Origin: Gammaproteobacteria bacterium
GTDB lineage: Bacteria; Pseudomonadota; Gammaproteobacteria; Steroidobacterales; GCA-2729495
Assembly (NCBI GenBank): GCA_030583605.1
Contig: CP129466.1
Location: 875,001 to 939,000 of the forward strand
Direction of reading: 5' to 3'
DNA: 64,000 bases
The notes beneath the pieces are model-generated. The model did no database searches, was not told the DNA's origin, and saw nothing but the letters and a program-made list of their open reading frames with translations. Positions 1 through 9,746 of the stretch are shown one piece after another (position 1 is the stretch's first letter; each line of letters begins with the position of its first letter). A program made the translations under genes and the position numbers.

Positions 1-2291
<2,291 letters not shown>

Positions 2292-2354
2292 CATATAACA
2301 CCCAAGCAGCCTGATCGAATTCAGTTGTATCGTCGAAACCAACCAGATTGTGGT

Positions 2355-2392
2355 CTGCTGTAGGAGCGGCTTCAGCCGCGATTACACAGCAG
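2355..2392 (+). repeat. REP-like palindromic element in the 23S-5S spacer
   Basis: The core TGTAGGAGCGGCTTCAGCCGCGA (positions 2359-2381 in two halves) matches the style of REP elements known from Pseudomonas and Xanthomonas relatives, with GTAGGAGCGG followed by a hairpin. The inner stem is 2366-2370 with 2375-2379 around TTCA. Outer arms CTGCTGT (2355-2361) and ACAGCAG (2386-2392) also pair. No second copy was noticed in this window, so the repeat status rests on family resemblance. Confidence 0.6.
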
Positions 2393-2404
2393 GCCAAACC
2401 GAAT

Positions 2405-2524
2405 TGCCTGGCGGCCATAGCGGGCGGGAACCACCTGATCCCATTCCGAACTCAGAAGTGAAAACGCCCAGCGCCGATGGTAGTGTGGGGTTTCCCCATG
2501 TGAGAGTAGGTCACTGCCAGGCAT
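2405..2524 (+). rRNA. rrf: 5S ribosomal RNA
   Basis: The 120-nt segment aligns with E. coli 5S from TGCCTGGCGGCC to CTGCCAGGCAT. It includes the conserved CCGAACTCAGAAGTGAAA and GCGCCGATGGTAGTGTGGGG blocks. The ends are complementary and form helix I. It lies 113 nt after the 23S gene with no tRNA in between. Confidence 0.97.
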
Positions 2525-2539
2525 CTTTTCACGACGAAG

Positions 2540-2571
2540 GCCGCCTCCGGTTTCCGGAGGCGGCTTTTTTC
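2540..2571 (+). terminator. Rho-independent terminator of the rRNA operon
   Basis: GCCGCCTCCGG (2540-2550) pairs perfectly with CCGGAGGCGGC (2554-2564) around a TTT loop, and six T residues follow directly. It lies 15 nt after the 5S gene, as expected for the rrn operon end. Confidence 0.93.
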
Positions 2572-2734
2572 GTTTTTGGCGCTCAGTCGTGTCGGGCCCT
2601 GCCGGATTTGGCGCGACCGGTGGTCGCCAGATAATCGCCAGGGCGAGCTACCGACGGGAGACTGCTGCCTGCCGGTCGCCTTGTTGCCGGCATCTGGTCC
2701 TGCATGGGCGCCGGATCGACGGACGCGGATACAG

Positions 2735-4627
2735 ATGTGCGGCATAGCCGGGGCCTATCTGGAAGCCGGAGCAGGCGATCTGGTCGCGGCGCTTGCGCGC
2801 AGCGCGGCGGCCATCCGGCATCGCGGACCGGATGCGCAGGGCCACTGGCTGGCGCCGGGTGGACGCCTGGGCTTTGCACATCGCCGCCTGACCATCGTCG
2901 ATCTGTCAGCCGCAGGCAATCAACCGATGGCATCGGCCAGTGGTCGGCTGGTCATCTGCTTCAATGGCGAGATCTACAACTACCAGGCGTTGCGCCAGGA
3001 GCTCGAGGCAAGGGGCATCGCGTTCCGCAGTCATTCCGACACGGAAGTCATTCTCGAAGCGGTTGAAGCCTGGGGACTCGAACCGGCGCTGCACCGGTTC
3101 ATCGGCATGTTTGCCTTCGCGCTGTGGGACGCACAAGCGAACTGCGTCTACCTCGTGCGGGATCGCGTGGGTGTCAAACCGTTGTATTTCGGCCGCGGCG
3201 GCAGCCAGTGGGCGTTTGCGTCCGAGGTCAAAGCCTTGCGTCATTACCCCTGGCTCGATCACTCGCCTGATCGGGAGGCGCTGTCGCTCTACCTTCGCTA
3301 TGGCTACATCCCTGCCCCGAGATCCGTCTACCAGGGCGTCCGGAAGGTCCCGGCCGGCGCTTACCTCCAGGTTGCCATCGACTCGGGCAACGTCACTGAG
3401 CATCACTACTGGAGCCTGCCGGATGTCGCCCGAGCAGGCCAGGAATATCCCTATGAGGGCACCCCGGAAAATGCGGTGGAGGAGCTCGAGGCCTTGCTGG
3501 ATGATTCCATACGCCTGCGGATGATCGCCGACGTGCCGGTCGGTGCCTTCCTGTCCGGCGGCATCGACTCCAGTACGGTGGTGGCCCTGATGCGGCGCCA
3601 TTCCAGCCAGCCCATCAGGACATTCACCATCGGCTTCCGGGAACCGGGGTCAAACGAGGCGGAACACGCGCAGCGTGTCGCAGCGCACCTCGGAACGGAG
3701 CATCAGGAGCTTTATGTCGGAGAAGCCGATCTGCTTCGGCATGTCGACGACATTACGCGAATTGGCGATGAGCCATTTGCCGATCCGTCGATTCTGCCCA
3801 CCTGGATTCTGAGCCGGCTGGCAGCGGAGCACGTCAAGGTGGCGTTGTCCGGCGACGGTGGCGACGAGCTGTTTGGTGGCTACAACCACTACACCAGAGT
3901 GGCGTCGGCGCAGCGGCTCAATCGCCGGCTGCCGCGCGCGCTCGGGCGCACACTCGGCGAGTTGATGACCCGTTCCGGAGCCAGCGCCGGGAAGCTCGCT
4001 CGAAAAGGCGCGATGATGGCAGCCACGGGAATCGATGAAATTGCCACCGCGATGCTGTCGCATTGGCAGCGGCCCGCGCGCATCCTTCGCGGCGGCACGA
4101 ACTCGGACACGGTGTTCGAGTCCGGCGAAGCTCCTCTGGGCGCCAGCCTCCTTGCGCGCCTCATGTTACGCGACACGATCCGTTATCTGCCCGATGACAT
4201 CCTGCACAAGGTCGACAGGGCCAGCATGGCGGCGAGTCTGGAGGCGCGGGAGCCCGTGCTGGATCATCGGGTCATTGAGTTCTCCTGGCGCCTTCCACTG
4301 TCGTGGCGGATCCGCGACGGGGTTACAAAATGGCCGCTGCGTCAGGTGCTGGCGCGGTATGTACCGCGCCAACTGGTCGAGCGACCGAAGCAGGGTTTCG
4401 GGGTGCCGGTCTCTGCATGGCTGCGCGGCGAACTGCGCGGCTGGGCGGAGGATCTATTGGCGGATCCGGTGCTGGATGAGTTTTTCGACGGTATTACCGT
4501 TCGCAGGATCTGGAAGCAACGAATCGATCTGCGTGCCGGGCGAGGCGGTACCCGGCTGTGGGATGTCTTGCTGCTGGTGAACTGGCTCCGTCACGACCTT
4601 GTCTTCCGCTCGCAGAGCGACACATGA
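2735..4627 (+). CDS. asnB: Asparagine synthase (glutamine-hydrolysing) family amidotransferase
   Basis: A 630-residue class II glutamine amidotransferase with a synthetase domain. The start at 2735 is chosen because the protein must begin Met-Cys (MCGIAG), Cys2 being the glutaminase nucleophile; the open frame runs 53 codons further upstream. The N-terminal domain shows RHRGPD and FNGEIYN. The PP-loop SGGIDS at residues 274-279 binds and adenylates the carboxylate. The family converts aspartate to asparagine. Paralogs of this length in polysaccharide clusters may amidate sugar acids instead. With glycosyltransferases next door, that second role is plausible but unproven. It converges on the GT7 gene. 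Confidence 0.9.
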   Translation: MCGIAGAYLEAGAGDLVAALARSAAAIRHRGPDAQGHWLAPGGRLGFAHRRLTIVDLSAAGNQPMASASGRLVICFNGEIYNYQALRQELEARGIAFRSHSDTEVILEAVEAWGLEPALHRFIGMFAFALWDAQANCVYLVRDRVGVKPLYFGRGGSQWAFASEVKALRHYPWLDHSPDREALSLYLRYGYIPAPRSVYQGVRKVPAGAYLQVAIDSGNVTEHHYWSLPDVARAGQEYPYEGTPENAVEELEALLDDSIRLRMIADVPVGAFLSGGIDSSTVVALMRRHSSQPIRTFTIGFREPGSNEAEHAQRVAAHLGTEHQELYVGEADLLRHVDDITRIGDEPFADPSILPTWILSRLAAEHVKVALSGDGGDELFGGYNHYTRVASAQRLNRRLPRALGRTLGELMTRSGASAGKLARKGAMMAATGIDEIATAMLSHWQRPARILRGGTNSDTVFESGEAPLGASLLARLMLRDTIRYLPDDILHKVDRASMAASLEAREPVLDHRVIEFSWRLPLSWRIRDGVTKWPLRQVLARYVPRQLVERPKQGFGVPVSAWLRGELRGWAEDLLADPVLDEFFDGITVRRIWKQRIDLRAGRGGTRLWDVLLLVNWLRHDLVFRSQSDT

Positions 4628-4639
4628 GCGCTTTCGGAC

Positions 4640-4660
4640 CAGGCGGGTTCGGCCTGTTTT
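4640..4660 (+). terminator. Weak intrinsic terminator after the asnB-like gene
   Basis: CAGGC (4640-4644) pairs with GCCTG (4652-4656) around a 7-nt loop, followed by TTTT. It sits in the 63-nt gap between two convergent genes. The stem is only 5 bp, so activity is uncertain. Confidence 0.4.
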
Positions 4661-4690
4661 GCCAGTATCTGCGGCCGGGCTCCAGTTGGA

Positions 4691-5569
4691 TCAACGTCCC
4701 TGTGGATCGACGAGGACGCGCGCCACCCGCCCGTCGTCGCGGCGATCGAGCAGGCGGAACTGGAGGTTATTGACTCCGGACTGGCCGATTCTCCGGCGGT
4801 AGCACTGCCAGATCATTTTCCGTTTGTTTCTCTTGCGCACCTGGTTGCGCCGGTACGACTCTTCACCGACAGGGTTGTCGAGTTCCCCGAAAACTCCCTG
4901 TGTATCTTCATATGGGACCAGGCCGGCGAGCAGGCATCGCAGGAAAAAGTCTTCGTCCTGGCTGCCATGCCCGCGAAAGCCGTTGTCAAAGCCATTGGCT
5001 GCCAGGAACTGATCGCGGCGGATCGCGATAGCTCCGGAAAAATAACAGCCACTAATCGCACTTTGGCGCCGGAATGTAGTCGAGAACCGCTTCACCAGAC
5101 GTAGCGGCTGAGAGGGGCAACCGTATTCGGCTGCCTCCGGATACATGTCTACGTCGTGGAAGCAAAAGTAATCGACGGCGTCTCCCGCAATCTCCGTCCC
5201 GATGTTGATCGTCTGTGCGCGGCTGAAGAGCTGGCCGGGCGCCTGCTCGACGATCACGATGCGGTAATCGATTCCTTGGGTCTCCAGCGCTTGCCGGATG
5301 CGCGGAAGCGTATGGGCCAGGTGCGCCTCACGATCGCGGAACGGCAATACGACGGCGAGACGCTTCCCGCGATCAATGGTGAATGGCTCGTCCAGCCGAC
5401 GGCGAGCGAGAATCGACGGCGCAAGGTTGCCGGTGACCTTCAGCCGGTCAATCGGCACCGGTGTGTAACGTGCGCCTGCGGTAATCGACGCGTGCAGAGG
5501 GTCCGTGCCAAGCCTTCGGCGGACCGGAAGGTGGTCGGTCAGCCAATGGATTGGAGGCATTCTTGGCAC
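4691..5569 (-). CDS. GT7-family glycosyltransferase resembling beta-1,4-galactosyltransferase
   Basis: This 292-residue protein has the motifs of family GT7 in the order seen in animal beta-4-galactosyltransferases. LPFRDRE is at 75-81. A DVD metal-binding motif sits in CFHDVDMYPE near 139-141. The acceptor-site block GFRGHGSQDEDFF, near 197-209, matches the animal GWGGEDDD region. A C-terminal SGVNNLQFRLLD near 264-275 recalls GLNSLTYQVLD. No signal peptide or membrane segment is visible, so the enzyme is probably cytoplasmic. The likely role is transfer of a hexose onto a surface glycan. The exact sugar cannot be read from sequence. Confidence 0.8.
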   Translation of the reverse strand: MPRMPPIHWLTDHLPVRRRLGTDPLHASITAGARYTPVPIDRLKVTGNLAPSILARRRLDEPFTIDRGKRLAVVLPFRDREAHLAHTLPRIRQALETQGIDYRIVIVEQAPGQLFSRAQTINIGTEIAGDAVDYFCFHDVDMYPEAAEYGCPSQPLRLVKRFSTTFRRQSAISGCYFSGAIAIRRDQFLAANGFDNGFRGHGSQDEDFFLRCLLAGLVPYEDTQGVFGELDNPVGEESYRRNQVRKRNKRKMIWQCYRRRIGQSGVNNLQFRLLDRRDDGRVARVLVDPQGR

Positions 5570-5629
5570 TTCGTCGGGCCTGGCGCCGGGGCGGCTGCCT
5601 GATGCGGCGCATGGTAGCCTTGGCGCGCC

Positions 5630-6727
5630 ATGGCCATCAAGGTTCTATTCGTAGGCAACTACGACATCCCGATTCACAACATCCGGCCCGAAGCCGAGAT
5701 GATCATCGGGCTCAAACGTCGCGGACTGGACATCGAGGTGATGACGCGCCGCGGCTGCTACTACGCCGAGAAAATGGCCAACCTCGGCATACGCATCCAC
5801 GATTACGTTCCGCCGTCCAAGTTCTCTCTGGCCGCGATCCGGTACATGCGCCGGGTGCTCACCGTCGGTCACCATCACGTGTTGCACCTGTTCAACAACA
5901 AGGCGATCGTCGCCGGCGTTGCTGCTGCGCTTGGGTTACCCGTCAAGGTGGTGACCTATCGTGGGCAGACGGGCAACATTTCGCGATTCGACCCGGTGGC
6001 ATATCTGACGCACCTCAGTCCCCGCGTCGACCGCATAGTCTGTGTGGCCGAAGCTGTCCGCCAGAGCCTCCTGCCCGAGGTGCGCGACCCGGCGAAGTTG
6101 ATCACGATCTACAAGGGTCACAGTCCGGAATGGTACGCCGACATCCAGCCGGCGGATCTCGCGACGCTCGGCATTCCGGCGGGAGCATTTACAGTCACCT
6201 GCGTCGCGAACAATCGGCCGCGCAAGGGGGTGTCGGTGCTGATCCGGGCGGCTGCGATGGTGCCGCCGGAATCCGGGGTGCACCTCCTGCTGATCGGCAG
6301 TGGCATGCTCAGCAGCGAAGTGCGTGACCTCGTAAAGGCCAGTGGAGCGGCCGATCGCCTGCACCTGTTCGACCACCGGGACGATGTGCTGAACGTCGTG
6401 GCGGCGAGTGATGCGACAGTCCTGCCGGCCATCAAGCGGGAGGGGCTGCCGAAGACCGTAATCGAGTCGATGGCGTTGGGAGTGGCGCCTGTCGTCACGG
6501 CAACCGGCGGGAGCCCGGAGCTGGTCGAGGATCGCGTCAGCGGGCTCGTGGTCGCACCGGGAGACGCCACGGCGCTTGCCCAGGCAATTCTCGGTCTGTC
6601 CCGCGACCGCGAGTCAGCGCGGCAGATGGGTTCCAGGGCCCGCGAGCGAATTGCCACAGACTTCACCCTCGAAGCCTCTGTCGAGGCACACCATCGGCTC
6701 TACGAATCGCTGGTGGCGGAATCCTGA
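5630..6727 (+). CDS. GT4-family glycosyltransferase (group 1)
   Basis: A 365-residue retaining GT-B glycosyltransferase. The N-terminal Rossmann domain begins VLFVGNYDIP. The C-terminal nucleotide-sugar domain has NNRPRKGVSVLI near residue 195 and the E-x7-E signature in REGLPKTVIESMALG near 270-285, followed by ATGGSPELVED. No membrane segments are seen. It probably adds a sugar during LPS or exopolysaccharide assembly on the cytoplasmic side. The gene is divergent from the GT7 gene across 60 nt and converges on the GT2 gene with 15 nt between stops. Donor and acceptor are unknown. Confidence 0.88.
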   Translation: MAIKVLFVGNYDIPIHNIRPEAEMIIGLKRRGLDIEVMTRRGCYYAEKMANLGIRIHDYVPPSKFSLAAIRYMRRVLTVGHHHVLHLFNNKAIVAGVAAALGLPVKVVTYRGQTGNISRFDPVAYLTHLSPRVDRIVCVAEAVRQSLLPEVRDPAKLITIYKGHSPEWYADIQPADLATLGIPAGAFTVTCVANNRPRKGVSVLIRAAAMVPPESGVHLLLIGSGMLSSEVRDLVKASGAADRLHLFDHRDDVLNVVAASDATVLPAIKREGLPKTVIESMALGVAPVVTATGGSPELVEDRVSGLVVAPGDATALAQAILGLSRDRESARQMGSRARERIATDFTLEASVEAHHRLYESLVAES

Positions 6728-6742
6728 TCTCTTGTCCCGGGC

Positions 6743-7516
6743 TCACCGGTCCGGCAACTGATCTCTGGCGTCTTTCTGTTCGTGCAGTTCGTTCAATTTC
6801 CGGTACTTCAGAAATGACCGGAACATGCTGGTCATGACGATGGTCCAGCCATCGGTGCCACGAAGGATTCCGCCGCGCAGTATCAACTGGCGAAAAAATG
6901 CGGCAAGTGCGCTGGTTACGGGCTTGATGGCGGACGCCGGGCGCCCCGCCTCGAGCATGCCACGGGCGTCCAGGCTGCTGACCTGGTTGATCTTCGCGAT
7001 CCAGTCGGTGAGGTTGTCGTACGTGTAATGCATGATATGGCCGGGTGCGCGTTCGACACGGGGCGCGCGCACCCCCGCATGACCAAATCGCGGTTCATAC
7101 GCGGCACAGTTACGGTTGTACAGGCGGGTAACATAGTCGGGGTAGAACCCTGGCCCGTTGATCCAGTGCCTTCCAACAAAACTTTTGCGGTTGAATGCGT
7201 AGGCCGTTTCCGGATCGCGTAACTCGAGACCGGAAATCGTGGCAAGCATTTCCTCGTCCAATCGCTCGTCGGCGTCCAGGGCGAGGATCCAGTCATTGCG
7301 GGCGTGTTTCTCAGTCAGGTTGCGTTGCTTGCCCTCGCCGAGATAGGCCTGGTCGATGACACGCGCGCCTGCCGCTCGTGCGAGTTCAGTCGTCCGGTCG
7401 GTGCTCAGGGAATCGACGACCACGACTTCGTCGCAGACCTGTCTCAGGGAGGCAACGCAGGCTTCGATGTGATCTTCTTCGTTGTAGCTGATCACCGTTC
7501 CGGAAATGGCTGTCAT
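6743..7516 (-). CDS. GT2-family glycosyltransferase, WaaE/KdtX-like
   Basis: A 257-residue GT-A enzyme. SYNEEDHIEA (10-19) and VVVDSLSTDRT mark the UDP-sugar site, and LALDADERL (DADE at 81-84) is the metal-binding motif. The segment GPGFYPDYVTRLYNR and overall length match the WaaE/KdtX group, which adds a beta-1,4-glucose to the LPS inner core. This suggests a lipopolysaccharide core role. The final acceptor is uncertain because family members differ. It lies 100 nt downstream of the FkbM gene on the same strand, so the two may be co-transcribed. Confidence 0.85.
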   Translation of the reverse strand: MTAISGTVISYNEEDHIEACVASLRQVCDEVVVVDSLSTDRTTELARAAGARVIDQAYLGEGKQRNLTEKHARNDWILALDADERLDEEMLATISGLELRDPETAYAFNRKSFVGRHWINGPGFYPDYVTRLYNRNCAAYEPRFGHAGVRAPRVERAPGHIMHYTYDNLTDWIAKINQVSSLDARGMLEAGRPASAIKPVTSALAAFFRQLILRGGILRGTDGWTIVMTSMFRSFLKYRKLNELHEQKDARDQLPDR

Positions 7517-7616
7517 TTCTGCCTCGACTCACGCCTGGAAACCTGATTGTAGACGACCGGGCAGACGCCCGACGCTGCACGCGGCAACTCCCAGGCCGCC
7601 AATCCCGCAACGCCTG

Positions 7617-8477
7617 TCACGTGCCGGTTCGAAGACACACGGCGAGTTCTCCGTGCCGGGTGACGGTGAAGCCCCGGCCATCGATGGCGTTCATGAAGAC
7701 ATCGACGCCATTGCCGAACACCGAATCCGGGTGCAGCTCGATGACCAGCGAATCGACCTGATCGATCCATGCGTCGAAATTCGCCGAGAACAGAACGCAT
7801 TCAGCCCCCTCGATGTCGATTTTCAGGACGGCAATCCGCTGATGGCCGGAGCCACGCAGCAGCGTGCCGATGTCCACCGCATCGAATCCCGGTTCATCGG
7901 CGGCAAGGCACTCGCGGACCTGGTAGCCCCATTCGCCGCCACTGCCGTGACGTGTTTCCGCGATCGTAAGTCTGGCTGGGTGCGACCATACCGCGCTCGG
8001 CACGACTTGTGCCCGCGAGCCATAGGGCGCAAGGTTCCGGCGCAGCACCTGGCAATTGCCGGCATCGGGTTCCACGGCAATTACTGCCGCGCGCGGGAAG
8101 CGTGTCAGCAGGTAGGCGGAGGAGAAGCCGACGTTGGCGCCACAATCAATAATCAGGCCATGCGTGGCCACATTGTCGAGGCAGGAGTATTCGCGTTCGG
8201 CGAAAATCTGGCGGAAGACGAGCAGGTCGGTACTGCCGGCGCGAAAAAACAACGGGTATTCCGCGAAGCGTGACCGGAGCGTCAGCAGTTTGTCGGGAGC
8301 GCAAAATTTTCGCCGCAGTGACTGTAGCCAATACCACCCCGCGGCTGGCAGGCCGAGGTTCGCCGCGGTCATGCGCAGGTAGCGAACCCGCTTGCCGGCG
8401 CGGAGAATGGTTTTCCTGGTTCTTTTGAACACGTAATGCGAAATTGGCGAGCGTTGCGGGCCCCTGCGTCGATTCAC
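7617..8477 (-). CDS. FkbM-family SAM-dependent methyltransferase
   Basis: A 286-residue protein with the SAM-binding motif IIDCGANVGF at residues 109-118 and the FkbM hallmark KIDIEGAE at 219-226, followed by VIELHP. The first 60 residues are basic and have no recognised fold. The start is GTG at 8475-8477, since the next methionine would remove much of the N-terminus. FkbM enzymes O-methylate sugars or other hydroxyls. Beside three glycosyltransferases it probably methylates a glycan residue. It is upstream of the GT2 gene on the same strand. Confidence 0.87.
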   Translation of the reverse strand: MNRRRGPQRSPISHYVFKRTRKTILRAGKRVRYLRMTAANLGLPAAGWYWLQSLRRKFCAPDKLLTLRSRFAEYPLFFRAGSTDLLVFRQIFAEREYSCLDNVATHGLIIDCGANVGFSSAYLLTRFPRAAVIAVEPDAGNCQVLRRNLAPYGSRAQVVPSAVWSHPARLTIAETRHGSGGEWGYQVRECLAADEPGFDAVDIGTLLRGSGHQRIAVLKIDIEGAECVLFSANFDAWIDQVDSLVIELHPDSVFGNGVDVFMNAIDGRGFTVTRHGELAVCLRTGT

Positions 8478-8740
8478 GGTGCCGACCTGTCAGGCGCGCC
8501 CCCCACCGCCTGGCAGTAGCGGCCATACGGTATTCGCTTGCTGCGGATGCTGCAAACATCGAGCGTGGTTTCCGGTAATTTACGACGGCAAGCGGATGCC
8601 GCCCAACTGGACGGGTGGATCGGTCGAATGTCAGCCGATGGCTGGAGCGTGCGGGCGGTAGAATCAATGCCAACCGTCCTGGCAGCGCACATGTGGCATC
8701 ACCGGTGGAAGTAACGGGCAATCGCGATGACAGGTCGGGC

Positions 8741-9706
8741 GTGATCGATGCCGGCCCCAATGGAGTCGCCGGTCGTGGCCTGCAGGTTACCGGCCGGGTT
8801 CTGATGGTTCGTCCCATGAGGTTCGGTTTCAATCGCGAAACAGCAACCTCCAACACCCTGCAGCGGTGGCCTGTTATCGGCGCGGAACTGGTTCACCAAC
8901 GCGCGCTCGCCGAGTTCGACTGTGTGGCCGGAAAGCTGCTGAGCTACGGCGTCGATGTCCAGGTCGCGGAGGACACGGACCAGCCGGACAAGCCGGATGC
9001 GATTTTCCCGAACAACTGGGTGTCCTTTCACGACGACGGAACGGTGGTTCTTTATCCACTCCAGGCGGCGAGCCGTCGGGCGGAAAGACGCCGCGACATC
9101 GTGGCATGGTTGACGGAAGAAGGCGGCTTCGAGGTTCGTCGCATTGTCGATCTGTCGTGGCTGGAGCAAAGGGCTCAGTACCTGGAAGGCACCGGCAGCC
9201 TGGTGCTCGATCGCCCGGCCATGGTTGCTTATGCCGCGCTGTCACCGCGGACACACCCTGCCGCGCTGGTCCGGTTTGGCGAAGAAACGGGTTTTCGCGT
9301 GGAGACGTTTCGTACCCGCGAGGAAAACGGTATTCCGTTGTACCACACCAATGTCATGCTCAGTCTTGGCGACCGGTTCGCAGTTGTTTGCGCCGAAGCC
9401 ATCGCGGAGGCCGGGGAGCGTCGCAGGGTTCTGCGGACACTGGCAGACAGCGGCCGTGACGTTGTCATGATTACCATGGTGCAGTTGGGGGAGTTTGCCG
9501 CTAACCTGCTGCAGCTTCGGGCGCGGCACGACAGTTCGATGATCCTGCTGTCCGAGCGCGCGCGGAGGTCTTTGCACCCGGAGCAGCTGTCGGTTCTTGC
9601 GCGACATGGCGAGCTCGTTGCCGTTGCCGTTGAAACGATAGAGCAGGTCGGCGGCGGCGGCGTACGTTGCATGCTCGCCGAGATATTCCTGCCCCAGGCA
9701 GTCTGA
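8741..9706 (+). CDS. ctlX: CtlX-type citrulline/arginine hydrolase, guanidino-modifying superfamily
   Basis: A member of the amidinotransferase/arginine deiminase superfamily. From the chosen start it has 321 residues. Conserved segments are MVRPMRFGFN, PDAIFPNNWVSFH, EGTGSLVLDRP, YHTNVMLSLG with the catalytic-type His at 202, and GGGGVRCMLAEIF with the expected nucleophile Cys at 310. The family includes citrulline-utilisation hydrolases. The start is unclear. A GTG at 8741 gives a normal N-terminus; the frame stays open to 8615, and an ATG at 8804 would start directly at MVRP. The M61 peptidase gene follows after 40 nt. Confidence 0.8.
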   Translation: MIDAGPNGVAGRGLQVTGRVLMVRPMRFGFNRETATSNTLQRWPVIGAELVHQRALAEFDCVAGKLLSYGVDVQVAEDTDQPDKPDAIFPNNWVSFHDDGTVVLYPLQAASRRAERRRDIVAWLTEEGGFEVRRIVDLSWLEQRAQYLEGTGSLVLDRPAMVAYAALSPRTHPAALVRFGEETGFRVETFRTREENGIPLYHTNVMLSLGDRFAVVCAEAIAEAGERRRVLRTLADSGRDVVMITMVQLGEFAANLLQLRARHDSSMILLSERARRSLHPEQLSVLARHGELVAVAVETIEQVGGGGVRCMLAEIFLPQAV

Positions 9707-9746
9707 CTGGCAGACTGGCCGGGGCCTGACCACCTGAGCGCGAATC

